From NCBI GenBank assembly GCA_032622095.1, contig CP136066.1, positions 7,279,784-7,343,783 of the forward strand: DNA of 64,000 nucleotides. The letters are read 5' to 3'. Under the pieces are notes generated by a model, which saw only the letters and a program-made list of their open reading frames with translations, was not told the DNA's origin and made no database searches. A program made the translations under genes and the position numbers. Shown in pieces: positions 1-10,287 of this stretch; the first letter of the stretch is position 1, and every line of letters starts with the position of its first letter. This DNA is from Siphonodentalium dalli. Lineage: Eukaryota; Mollusca; Scaphopoda; Gadilida; Siphonodentaliidae.

Positions 1-1640
1 CATAATACATCAATGGGTGTCCCAAATCATACAACGAGTCCGCCACACCATATAGAGAGTTACAAAACCCATCTGGTATCCAAGAAAACCAACATGTGCG
101 TATCCAAATCCATACGACGGGCGCCCCAAATCCAAACATTGTTCCAAACCATCGACGGGGTGTCCCAATCCACCAAACGAGTTTCACAAACCACCAGACT
201 GATGTAGACTGAGGTAGGTAGCGCTCCAAACGATACTCAACTGGTGTCATTACCCACACATATAGTCCCCCAAACCATGCATCTGGTATTCCAACTCACC
301 CAAAATGAGTGTCCCAAAACCACTAAATGAGTGTCTTAATCGACCTGATTAGGGACCCAATTCATTCAAAGAATGTTCCCAAAACCACATCAGTAGTGCT
401 CCATGCGTTGCAACCTATGTTCGAAACAACATAATAGGTGTGTCCCAGGCCATCCAGTAGGTTCCAGAAATATCCAATGAGTGTCTATAATAATCAGATG
501 AGTAAAACATACAATGAGCATCAATTGAGTGTATCAAACCACTCAATCAGTGCCCCAAACCACACAATGGGTGTACCATGATTAGAAACCACACGAGAGG
601 CAGGCATCCAATATGTAGCCCATGCCATATTTCATACAACATACAACTGTCGTCTTAATCCATTCAACGGTAGTGTTCCAAACGGCCCAACCAGTGACCA
701 AATCGTCCGCGCAGTGTCCCAATGCACATAACCAGTATCTAAAATTTATAGTGAGCGTCCCAAACCGCTCAATGTGAACAATCCACCCAATTTGTACCCC
801 AAAAGCATCTAACTGAAGTCACAAATCACCCAGCGGGTGACCCAAACCATAAAACTAGCACCACAAACCATCCAACAAGTTCCATATCCATCCAACTGGA
901 CAGGGCTGGTGTTACGAACCAACAAACCAACTGTCATATCAATACATCTACAATAGTGTGCAAAACCCGCCATCGAGTATGTCACACGATCAAGTGAGTT
1001 TGTCAAACCATCCAATGAGATTACCAAAACATAGTTTGATATATTTGATGGATGGTTTTGTACACTAGTTTTGGACACCTATTAAATGACTGGGACATTC
1101 AGTGAGTGGTTTGAGACACTAGCTGTGCGTTTTTGATAATCATCGCGTGGCTTGTGACATTTTTGGGACGATTTTGATAATCATCGTGTGGCTTGGGGCA
1201 CTCATTGGATAATTATGGACACTCATATGTTGGTCTGGGACCCATGTAATGGTTTGTGGTACACACTTGATGATTTGAGACACCCATTTGTATGGTTTGG
1301 GACACCACGTACGTGAATTGGGACACTCGATGGGTGACACATGGCAATCGTTGGATGGTATGGAACACACATTGGACTGGTTTGTGCACTAACTCGATGG
1401 TTTGTGACACTATTAGGGTGGACTGTGTTACATATTATGTGGTTTGGGACACTCGTTGGCAGATTTGGATTGCCCCTTCTATGGACTGGGACACTCACCA
1501 ATTAATTTGGTATATTATTAAGAAGGCGGTTGAGACACCTGTTGCGTGGTTTTACACTCCTTAGTTGGTTTGGGACACGCGTTAAGTTGTTTTTGGCACT
1601 CATTGGATGTATTTCGATACTAGTTTGGTTGCCATGGACA
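1..1640. repeat. Degenerate ~30-bp minisatellite in two opposed blocks
   Basis: From 1 to about 1030 the plus strand carries irregular units built on CCCAAACCA followed by a variable word and GAGTGT. From about 1050 to 1640 the same motif appears as its reverse complement (TGGTTTGGGACACTC). Spacing is loose, near 30 bp, and the units are much diverged. Short open frames here are by-products of the repeat and are not genes. The same family recurs at 24165-24540. Confidence 0.75.
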
Positions 1641-2549
1641 CTCATCAACTTGTATTCGATACCCGATATGAGAAGATTTAGTTAAAAAAAACAATGACGA
1701 AATAGATATTTTGACTTTCGATTGCAATATTCGCCGCCATTTTGGGACACTGCAGGGACAAATTCTCGACATATAGCTCATTATTATCGGATTAGGATTC
1801 CCCATCATTTACTGTTGTGCTAGCCATTATATGTTTTTTCGTCTAAATGGAAACAATCTGGTGAACTTCAACGGAAATTCCCAACTTTACTACTTTCGGT
1901 AGCCATAGTGTCCCTATTTTTGTAAGTGATTGCATCGTTTCTGCTAATATGGGCACTAGTGCTTCAAATTTGACGTCTAATGAGTATTCAGTACACTGGT
2001 GTGTTCGATTTGCGGTTATTCTGGGCATTAAAGTAATATTTGATTTTTTCTTCGAAATTTAGTACTATCTATTTCGAATTTGAAGGGCCCAAATTCACAA
2101 TCCTCGTGATATGGCGCACAATTATCAGCCATTGATTTAAAATGGTGTATTTTGGCACAAATGGCCATTTAAACCAAATTTCTTACAAATGGAAACGATC
2201 TGGTGAAATTTAGTGAAAATTGTCAAATTTTATCAATTTTGGTCGCCATTTTGAATTTTGACAATCAAATTATACACAAAATAACATACGTCTGTCATGA
2301 CACTAATACTAATTTGTTTATGTTACATATTCCTGCCATTTGTATAATTTTAATTTAAATGACATTCATGTGTATATTTCATAAGAAACGGAAAATCATA
2401 CATACAAAACACAAATAGGACCTTTTTTTTAAATGCTCTAGAAAATTTTCCCCATAGCGGATTTTGGATAAATAACACAAAAAACAGCTTGTCACCAATT
2501 TGTTCTAGGTCTAATGCTTCAGCGACCAGACTAAACGCGTTATGCATAA
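1641..2549. other. Non-coding, two diverged copies of a ~330-bp unit
   Basis: No gene is recognised. A block starting near 1848 (ATGGAAACAATCTGGTGAA) is echoed near 2187 (ATGGAAACGATCTGGTGAA), and both are followed by similar TTTGGTCGCCAT-like text, so two old copies of one dispersed repeat are likely. The rest is AT-rich with no visible structure. Confidence 0.4.
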
Positions 2550-2575
2550 GTGTTGAAGTATAAACAAAGGTGGAA

Positions 2576-3322
2576 TCTATCTATCTATTATATATTTTGG
2601 AAGATCTGTCTGTCTGTCTGTGTGTGTGTCTGTGTGTTCGCGATGAACTCGAAAAGTACCGAGCCGATTTCGATGAAACTTGGTTTGTGGGGGTATTTTC
2701 GGCCAGGAACGGGAATAGGCCTATTAATTTGCCCGTGCGACGTGACCTTGACCTTGAAATCGGGTAATTTCAAGGTCAAACGCCCGAATATCACGGGATT
2801 TCGATGAAACTTGGTATGCGGGGGTACGTTCGATCGGGGGTTGGCATAGGCCTATTAATTTGTCCGTGCGACGTGACCTTGACCTTGAAATCTGGTTATT
2901 TCAAGGTCAAACGCCCGAATATCACGGTATTTCGATGAAACTTGGTATGTGGGGGTGCTTTCGTATGGGGAGTCTCATACGCATATTCATTTGCCCTCGC
3001 GACGTGACCTTGACCTTGAAATCTGGTGAATTCAAGGTCAAATCGCGAATTTTGATGGGATTTCGACGAAATTTGATACGTGGGGTTACTTTTGTCCACT
3101 GAGTGTTTTGGTCGAGTCGTGACCCCGACCTGACCTTGACCTTCAAAATGATCAATTCGATGTCAAATCGGGTAGAACCGGTTGGATTTCGACGGGCACG
3201 TTTGTCGGGTACTTCTGTTATGGTAGTGTTTTGGACTGGTCAAATCGTTACCCCACTTGACCTTGACCTTCAAAATGAACAATTCAAGGTCAAAGCCCGG
3301 ACGAAGTCGGGTCACCTTCTAG
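2576..3322 (+). mobile_element. Helitron-like non-autonomous element, type 1, copy 1
   Basis: The element begins TCTATCTATCTATTATATAT, followed by TGTCTGTCTGTG-rich text and a CCGAGCCGATTTCGATGAAA block. Internal ~110-bp modules each hold TGACCTTGACCTTGA, a short spacer and TCAAGGTCA. It ends with the hairpin CCCGGACGAAGTCGGG (3296-3311), seven bases, then CTAG (3319-3322) followed by T. A 3' hairpin shortly before CTRR with T as next base is the Helitron signature. No Rep/helicase coding is present. The family call rests on termini only. Confidence 0.55.
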
Positions 3323-4059
3323 TTTATTATATATTTTGGAAGATATGTCTGTGTGTCTGTGTGTGTGTCTGTGTGTGTGTTCGCGATGAACTCGAAAACG
3401 ACCGAGCCGATTTCGATGAAACTTGGTATGTGGGGGTATTTTCGGCCGAAACGGGCATAGGCCTATTAATTTGTCCGTGCGACGTGACATTGACATTGAA
3501 ATCGGGTAATTTCAAGGTCAAACGCCCGAATATTACGGGATTTCAATAAAACTTGGTATGCTGGGGTACATTCGTATGGGGAGTCTCATAAGCATATTCA
3601 TTTACCCGTGGGACGTGACCTTGACCTTGAAATCGGGTCAATTCAAGGTCAAACGCCCGAATATCACGGGATTTCGATGAAACTTGGTATGTGGGGGTAC
3701 TTTCTTATGGCGAGTCTCATAAGCATATTCATTTGCCCGTGCGACGTGACCTTGACCTTGACATCGGGTAACTTCAAGGTCAAATCGCCAATTTTGATGG
3801 GATTTCGACGCAATTTGATACGTGGGGTTACTTTTGTCCACTGATTGTTTTGGACGGGTCATATCGTGACCCCGACACGACCTTGACCTTCACAATGATC
3901 AATTCAAGGTAAAAACGGATCGATTTAGACGGGCACGTTTGTCGGGTACTTTTGTCCGGGTAGTGTTTTGGACTGGTCAAATCGTAACCCATCTTGACCC
4001 TGACATTCAAAATGGACAATTCAAGGTCAAAGCCCGGACGAAGTCGGGTCACCTTCTAG
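3323..4059 (+). mobile_element. Helitron-like non-autonomous element, type 1, copy 2
   Basis: This copy starts directly at the CTAG end of copy 1 with TTTATTATATATTTTGGAAG and repeats the same modules in the same order. It ends with the same hairpin at 4033-4048 and CTAG at 4056-4059. The head-to-tail arrangement without spacer fits insertion of one element at the 3' end of another. Some internal nuclear-receptor-like motifs are mutated, for example TGACATTGACATTGA near 3487. The open frames inside follow the repeat and are not genes. Confidence 0.55.
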
Positions 4060-6080
4060 TACTATATATTTTGAGACTTCCGTATATATATATGTACTTT
4101 ATAGAATCTAAACCGGCTGGCTCGATTGAGTTCAAACTTCCCATCTAAGGGTAAAAACCCACGAACACCGTAGTTGTCGCGTTTTGGAGAAGCTCTGAGC
4201 ACCCTTTATCCACTCCCAAATCACCGCAAAGGCACGGCGTGGGTTAATCAAGTGATTATTTAATGAGCGTTTGTTTTTGACGCATCGCTATAAATGGCGT
4301 CTGTTTACCATTCAACGTTATTAGCATCTGCAGAGAGATATACGGGAACATTGAGTGGTTGGTTTAAACATATTTATTCGCCATATATGCATATAAATAC
4401 ATACATTTGGCAACGGGATTGAAGAACAAGTGCGGGCCACTTATATGCTACTTCTCTCCCGATCACCAGACAATCAAGTGAAAGAAAAAATGAACATGGC
4501 ATTGAACAATTATATATGGTATTAAAGTGTATAATGTTAAAATTTGATTGGTTGCTAGTCTCTCCCAACTTGTTCGAAAGTATCTGGTTACTGTATAGTG
4601 TACTGTGCTCATCTATCCTTAATGGTAAGGTGGCAGGACTGTGCAATATGTTCTTATAGAGCGTTTATGACTATATGGCCCTACTCAGAATTATTATTTT
4701 TATTATTTTATTTTTATTGAGTGGTTTCCTATGCGGGGAGATTTATTGGATGCCATAGTACTCTTACAGCATCGTTGTTATAGTATGTATGACACTTAGG
4801 TCAGGGCTTAGGGGGGTAGTTATAGGCATAATGCTTCTCAGAAATCCCGGTCACAAACCAACACTCACAATTTCGTATTTACGCAAACGTATACGGGAAC
4901 AAGTGCTTTCCTATTTTTAGAACGCAACACATGATACCAAACAAAATTAAGTCGCGTTGGTGATGGCGTTCACGACGGGATTAATTGACTGTCCGCTCTT
5001 TGCGAGGATGGGGTTCACGACGGGATTAACTTTGCGGGGACTATTGACCATCTCGTAAGGGTGGACAACCTCTGTCAGGGGCTGCTCAATGGCTCACGGG
5101 CAGGTTAAAAAAAATCATACCTATTCTGGGTCTGGGTGTGTATAGACATGAGCGTGTTGAGTTCCTAAGAACGCGGAGCGTGTTGTGTTCATAAGAACGC
5201 GGATCGGGTAAGTTTTTCCGCCCTAGGTGAGCTCAAACTTCGTATATAAGTGTAAAATCACACGGGGATCGTCGACGTCGCATTGTCTGAAACATTCTTA
5301 TGTCTGTCGTTCCTAGGAACGGGGGAATTTTTCATCGGGTCAGTCTTAACCTTCAAACGGGTACCCACAAATTATATATTGTGACCCCGACATGACCTTG
5401 ACCTTGAAAATGATCAATTCAAGGTCAAATCGGGTAAACTGTTGAAAAACCCAATATTAACTCATTGAAAAACACAAACATCATGATTTAATGAGCGTTT
5501 GTTTTTGACGCATCGCTATAAAGAGCGTCTGTTTACCATTCAACGTTATTAGCATCTGCAGAGAGATATACGGGAACAATACTTTTGAGGGGTTTCCTAT
5601 GCGGGGAGATTTATTGGATGCCATAGTACTCTTACAACATCATTGTTATATTATGTATGACACTTAGGTCAGGGCTTAGGGTGGGGGGTAGTTAATGTGG
5701 ATAGATGCTTCTCAGAAATCCCGGTTACAAACCAACACTCACAATTTCGTCTTTTGTATCACAACATCTTGACCGATCGGGACGAAACTTGGTACGTGAG
5801 TGTAGTTTGACCAGGTGGTCGTCGTTGTCGTATTGGCGAGCCCGGGCGACGCCCGCGCAGCGCATGCGCAGACGAGATCTCGGAAACGGTGGAGCTATCG
5901 ATTTGAAATTTGGTATGTGAATGTATCTTGCCCCGGATACGAATTTTATCGTGTCGCCGAGCCCGTGTCAATTAGAATAAAAATTAAATAAAAAACATAA
6001 ATTAAATTTAAAAAACATAAAAATTTAAATTGTCATGTTTCTGACCAACCCTGCGAGCACGGATGGCGCGCTTTGTTTTT
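4060..6080 (+). mobile_element. Type 2 Helitron-like element, expanded and interrupted
   Basis: The element begins immediately after the CTAG of the previous one (TACTATATATTTTGAGACTT). Its first 300 bp match 6400-6700 almost base for base. The copy is broken by a 355-bp insertion at 4361-4715. It carries a second, partial round of the same blocks (about 5485-5740) and an isolated TGACCTTGACCTTGA/TCAAGGTCA pair at 5393-5428. The end near 6030-6080 resembles the end of the clean copy (TCATGTTTCTGACCAA) but lacks a clear CTAG. The exact right edge is uncertain. Confidence 0.4.
4361..4715. mobile_element. 355-bp insertion flanked by an 11-bp target duplication
   Basis: ATTGAGTGGTT occurs on both sides (4350-4360 and 4716-4726). 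The uninterrupted sister copy at about 6688-6705 has the site once, continuing straight into TCCTATGCGGGG, so it is an empty site. The insert begins GGTTTAAACATATTT and ends in a T-rich run (TTATTTTTATTATTTTATTT). Read on the minus strand, an AATAAA lies near its far end. No terminal inverted repeats are seen. A retroposed origin is possible but unproven. Confidence 0.65.
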
Positions 6081-6099
6081 ACAGTATATATATACAGTA

Positions 6100-6399
6100 T
6101 ATCATTTCAAGGTCAAACGCCCGAATATCACGGGATTTCGATGAAACTTGGTATGTGGGCGTATCTTCGTATGGGGAGTCTCATAATCATTTGCCCGTGC
6201 GACGTGACCTTGACCTTGAAATCGGGTAAATTCAAGGTCAAATCGCCAATTTTGATGGGATTTCGACGAAACTTTATACATAGGGTTACTTTTGTCCACT
6301 GGGTGTTTTGGACGGGTCAAATCGTGACCCCACTTGACCTTGACCTTCAAAATTGACAATTCAAGGTCAAAGCCCGGACGAAGTCGGGTCACCCTCTAG
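6100..6399 (+). mobile_element. Type 1 Helitron-like fragment, 5'-truncated
   Basis: It starts inside a type 1 module (TTTCAAGGTCAAACGCCCG) and keeps the terminal modules, the hairpin at 6373-6388 and CTAG at 6396-6399. It lacks the TGTCTGTG-rich head. It is joined without a gap to the next type 2 element. Confidence 0.5.
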
Positions 6400-6827
6400 T
6401 ATTATATATTTTGAGACTTCCGTATATATATATGTACTTTATAGAATCTAAAACGGCAGGCTCGATTGAGTTCAAACTTCCCATCTAAGGGTAAAAACCC
6501 ACGAACACCGTAATTGTCGCGTTTTGGAGAAACTCTGAGCACCCCTTATCCACTCCCAAATCACAGCAAAGGCACGGCGTGGGTTAATCAAGTGATTATT
6601 TAATGAGCGTTTGTTTTTGACGCATCGCTATAAAGAGCGTCTGTTTACCATTCAACGTTATTAGCATCTGCAGAGATATATACGGGAACATTGAGTGGTT
6701 TCCTATGCGGGGAGATTTATTGGATGCCATAGTACTCTTACAACATCATTGTTATAGTATGTGTGACAAAACATAAAACATTGTCATGTTTCTGACCAAG
6801 CACGCCAGTGGCGGGCTAACCTGCTAG
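6400..6827 (+). mobile_element. Type 2 Helitron-like element, short clean copy
   Basis: It starts right after CTAG with TATTATATATTTTGAGACTT and ends with the hairpin CGCCAGTGGCG (6803-6813), then GGCTAACCTG-like text and CTAG (6824-6827), followed by T. At 428 bp this is the simplest version of the family and serves as the empty-site reference for the 355-bp insertion. Its right end is 2 bp from the stop codon of the minus-strand CTLD gene A. Confidence 0.55.
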
Positions 6828-6829
6828 TG

Positions 6830-7061
6830 CTATATAAACGTACTTGCGGCTTTCGAGCAGATGACGACTTGGGGCATGGTCGATGTACACTTAGCGCTCA
6901 TCCATTGTCCTCCTGGTGTACAAAGGACACAATCGTGGCTCGAGTTCGGTGTTGTTCCCCAGTTCATCCATGTGGCTGTAGCTCCACTTTCCAGCATCCA
7001 TGCGCTAGTTATGTTGTCTCTGTATACCCCGATCCAGAACGCTGTTGCGGCCGTGGTACCA
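6830..7061 (-). CDS. CTLD gene A, terminal exon (C-terminal half of the domain)
   Basis: The exon starts after a CAG acceptor (minus-strand TTTACAG) in phase 2 and ends at TAG on 6832-6830, giving 77 codons including stop. It shows the CTLD core: FWIGVYRDN (the WIGL-type strand), WMLESG, WMNWG, then Cys in HDCVLC, QWMSAKC and VVICSKA. These match the conserved cysteines of the second half of a C-type lectin-like fold. The usual calcium/sugar motifs are altered: TPN stands where EPN/QPD is expected and WMS where WND is expected. Calcium-dependent sugar binding is therefore doubtful, though other ligands remain possible. Its partner exon is 12914-13097, about 5.85 kb upstream on the same strand, with matching intron phase. 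The product is probably secreted or extracellular; the signal-peptide exon was not found. The Helitron-like end lies 2 bp after the stop. Confidence 0.85.
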
Positions 7062-7790
7062 CTGTAAAGTAATGTTGTATATGTAACCGTTATATGTAAG
7101 GCACACCTATATCAATTATAGGGTCAGTGATAACCACATCTACATGTACAGCCATTATAGGCTAGTGGGTTTCTTGGAAAGGAAGTACATATACAAGGTA
7201 CCAGCACGTGTCCTACAATCCCATTATATATAATAATTGTCAGTGTTATATCCCATGTTTCATAAACTTATACAACTAACTATGTTTAAAAAACAAAGTG
7301 GGTGTCTGACAAGGTCAGGGTTTTGCGAAAATTCGACATGGTCAGCGAAAATAACACATATAACCCTTCGGAGTGACGTTATAATACGTCAGAATAAATG
7401 ACGACATTACAGCTTTCCGTTTTACGTTTAGTGAAAGTACATAACAGCTTTGGACATATATAGTTCCCCACGTAATGATGGTATATATAAAAAATTAAAA
7501 AGGGGATAATAATAATCGATGCATTTATACAGTGCAGTAAACAGTGAATTAGTTGCAATATGTTTTACATGATTACTACACCGGTCATAGAAATTGAGCA
7601 GCTAGTGAGCGCATCGAGAGCGCATCGGCTCCGGGCCAGGCACTGAGTTAGTGGGCGAGTACCTCGCAACAAATGTGCTATGATGTAATTTGTCATAAGC
7701 AACACACGCAGCGTTTGACGTTTAACCACTGCATCACGGCGCCACTACATGTCTGATAGGCATATTAAAGGCACGGATGTCCTTAGTTGA
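7062..7790. other. Gene A intron, proximal part; no further gene seen
   Basis: The text around 7275-7370 (GGTGTCTGACAAGGTCAGGG then GCGAAAAT) resembles stretches at 50030-50090 and 50790-50860, so it is a dispersed repeat. The remainder shows no reading frame or structure I can support. Confidence 0.4.
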
Positions 7791-8225
7791 TCCCCGAAAA
7801 TTGATTTCGGGGGAAATATAAATCAATACCGTCCGACCGTCCGTCCCTCCGTCCACCCGGTCGTAAGCGCAATAACTCGAACAAATATTAACCGATTTCA
7901 TTATGTTTTTGTTTATGAGTTGGTTGCCACAATATCTCGGACGAGTTCGAAAACCAGTTTCGTCCGATTTTTCTTACCTGAGTTATGCGACTTAGTTTGA
8001 CGATTTTCCCCCGTTTCCTTTTGTCGTAAGCGCAATAACTCGAACAAATGTTAACTGATATCAATAATTTTTGGTTATTGAGTTGGTTACCACAGTATCT
8101 CGGACGAGTTCGAAAACCAGTTTCGTCCGATTTTGACGATTTCTCGAACAAATATTAACCGATTTCAATAACACTGCCTATCTCGGAGTTAGCCACTTTG
8201 GGACTGCTTCGGGGGACACTGTGGT
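7790..8225 (+). mobile_element. Repeat with CCCCGAAA/TTTCGGGG hairpin and CGAACAAAT units
   Basis: A hairpin CCCCGAAA-ATTGA-TTTCGGGG sits at 7792-7812, followed by GTCCGACCGTCCGTCCC. Two full units and one partial unit of about 160 bp then share TAAGCGCAATAACTCGAACA and ACCGATTTC (near 7865, 8026 and 8142). The block closes with CTTCGGGGGACACTGTGGTC (8208-8227). This looks like a dispersed non-autonomous element with internal tandem units; the superfamily was not determined. Confidence 0.45.
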
Positions 8226-8239
8226 CGGGTACGTTTTAT

Positions 8240-8500
8240 TGTAGGTTATAATTTAGAAATAAATGTTTCCAAATACTGAGCCTTTCATCAAGAATATACT
8301 AATAGTATAGTATCAATGATAATATGAGTGCGATGATATATACAAAACACACTTTGTGTGAGCCGAACGTTTATTTGTGTGAGCCGAACGTTTATTTGCG
8401 TGAGCGGAACGTTTATTTGTGTGAGCCGAACGTTTATTTGTATACAGCAAGTAAGGAGTGTGCCATCAGAAAAACACTCAACAACGTTGCGATTTTTTTG
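8240..8500. repeat. Arm 1 of a 10-kb-spaced inverted homology
   Basis: The sequence AAGAATATACTAATAGTATA, then CACTTTGTGTGAGCCGAACG, TATACAGCAAGTAAGGAGTG and GGGAGAGTGCACG is matched in reverse complement at 18230-18465. The homology spans about 230 bp with small gaps. Here it contains an extra 21-bp tandem array that the other arm lacks. Confidence 0.6.
8358..8442 (+). repeat. 21-bp tandem repeat, 4 copies
   Basis: Four near-identical copies of GTGAGCCGAACGTTTATTTG stand head to tail; the third has GCGTGAGCGG. A unit length of 21 keeps a frame open through the array, but this is an expansion within a repeat and not a gene. Confidence 0.85.
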
Positions 8501-8849
8501 GGAGAGTGCACGTACACCAACAAAGCGTGTGGGGATAAGTTTTTGTCAATTTCAATATTTTGTGTGCGTTTTATAAGCTTAAACCGGCAACTAAACCATC
8601 TAATTCGGCGGTCCAGCTAAACTAGCTTCACCGAGGCTAAACTTGAGATGACGAATCCGTCTTTTGTTCATCGCGGTTTAGAATTGTCAAACAATCAGTC
8701 AAAGGGTGGAGCTGTAAATAATCTCGAGTGAGGGCGTGTCTAAGTGGCGACTGCCGACTTGTGTTATCATGTCACAGTTGATTCATTCGCATGTGAACTT
8801 TGCTCAGATATGGACATGTTACATCAATAGGATTTTTACTGCTATCTTG

Positions 8850-10287
8850 CAGGGGGGGGGGGGGGGGGTCGGAAAAATTTCCGGGCACGTATGATGGGGT
8901 GGGTGGGTGTCTCTTGGGTCCAAAAAGCAGTTTTTTCCATATGCCAAATTGTTTTTCCATTCCTGCTATTGAGTCTTATTTTGATGTGTTTTGAACAGAA
9001 ACGGGTCATATATAGTTAATAGTAATGCTATACTACATATAGAGGTTATCAGAAGTTGGATCAGTTGCACAATAGCCAACAATAACCCAAATTCAACTTG
9101 ATAGAACTAGAAACTGCGCTATTGGAAAAATAAAATTTAATCAGGATTCCATCTACTGATACAACAAAATAAGAATAACTATGCAGAAATCAGCTGAAAA
9201 TAAGTAATAAAATGAAAGCACACTTGACCATATTAGACATGGAAATAAAGATATAATAAATAATGGAATAAAATAGACTTTTGACAACGTAAAACATAAA
9301 ATCTTAACAAATAAATTGAAGGCCAGCCGGGCCAGCTTGAACAATTTCACATTGTTTTCCATGTTAATGTGGATCAGCTTGTAACGTTAATCACAGTAAC
9401 GAAGATTTTATCGTCACTGATATCGTGAGCAAAAATGAATGAAATTGGGCTATCCATCCATATTATTCCCAATTATTACGAAGCCTATTACTTCAGGCAG
9501 TGGCTACCAGCCTGCCATTACACGCTATAACATGTTCCCTCAGTTCTGGTTTCTCAGATGCCCCAAGAAGAGTAGCGCGGGTATATCATGGTTATGTTTG
9601 GTATTATCATTATTCTTCAAACTGGGATGAACTGGGATGAACAGTGTATTTCCACATGTTTTGATCAACAATTTGATTCCAGCAATACAGTAATGCCCTA
9701 ATTAAACGACTCCATAACCACAGCAGAATAATGAGTAATTTTTCAGGATTTAGTCGGAAATATGGCTTGTTGTCATTCATCGGAAAGCTCTCCCCAAATA
9801 ATCTGAAATTTGTTGTACCGGTACCATGTATTATGTAGAATACTCAAATGTGATTATGTGACTAGATCATGTGACTATATATTATGAAAATGAATGTTAA
9901 TAAAAACTTTGGCACTCTGCCTATATATCCCTTAAAATGTGAATATGTTGACACATTTCTTTATTAATGACACTTATATGATAAATTCAAATAGTATCGT
10001 TATCTCATTATGCACTGTTCTATTCAAATATCGCGCAATAAATTATGATAATGCAGGATAATCAGCTATTTGGTTGCTCAATTGATAATTTTCTCAAATT
10101 TAGGGGGGGGTGGTGGGTGTCCAAAACTGACCAGAAAAAACTTCCTGAAACTGAAAAAAGGGTGGGTGTCCAAAATTGCCTGGAAAAAAGGCCGGAAACG
10201 GAAGAAATTGGGTGGGTGGGTCCCCCGAGGCCGGAAAAAATTAAAATGATCATATGTGCCTGGAAATTTTTTCCGACCCCCCCCCTG
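8850..10287. mobile_element. Non-autonomous hAT-like element with 8-bp target duplication
   Basis: CTATCTTG occurs at 8842-8849 and 10288-10295. Between them the sequence starts CAGGGGGG, then GTCGGAAAAATTTCCGGGCA, and ends with the inverse (TGCCTGGAAATTTTTTCCGA, then a C-run and TG). CAG...CTG termini plus an 8-bp duplication are hAT hallmarks. Terminal inverted repeats reach about 45 bp, and a GGGTGGGTGTC subterminal motif recurs at both ends. No transposase is visible. Half of a mariner-like MITE (9688-9755) lies inside. The element sits in the gene A intron. Confidence 0.7.
9688..9755 (+). mobile_element. Half copy of the CAGTAATGCCC mariner-like MITE
   Basis: TA followed by CAGTAATGCCCTAATTAAAC, CCATAACCACAGCAGAATAA and TTTTTCAGGATTT matches the left half of the three MITEs at 38006-38484. 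The right half is absent. Confidence 0.6.

Noticed and set aside
2550-4052. Many 65-148 codon frames with LTLTLKSG-type text
   Set aside because: They are translations of the repeated TGACCTTGACCTTGAAATCGGG module in Helitron-like elements.
8852-8868. 17-G run read as a G-quadruplex or assembly error
   Set aside because: It is explained as part of the hAT-like terminal inverted repeat, although its exact length may well be a sequencing uncertainty.
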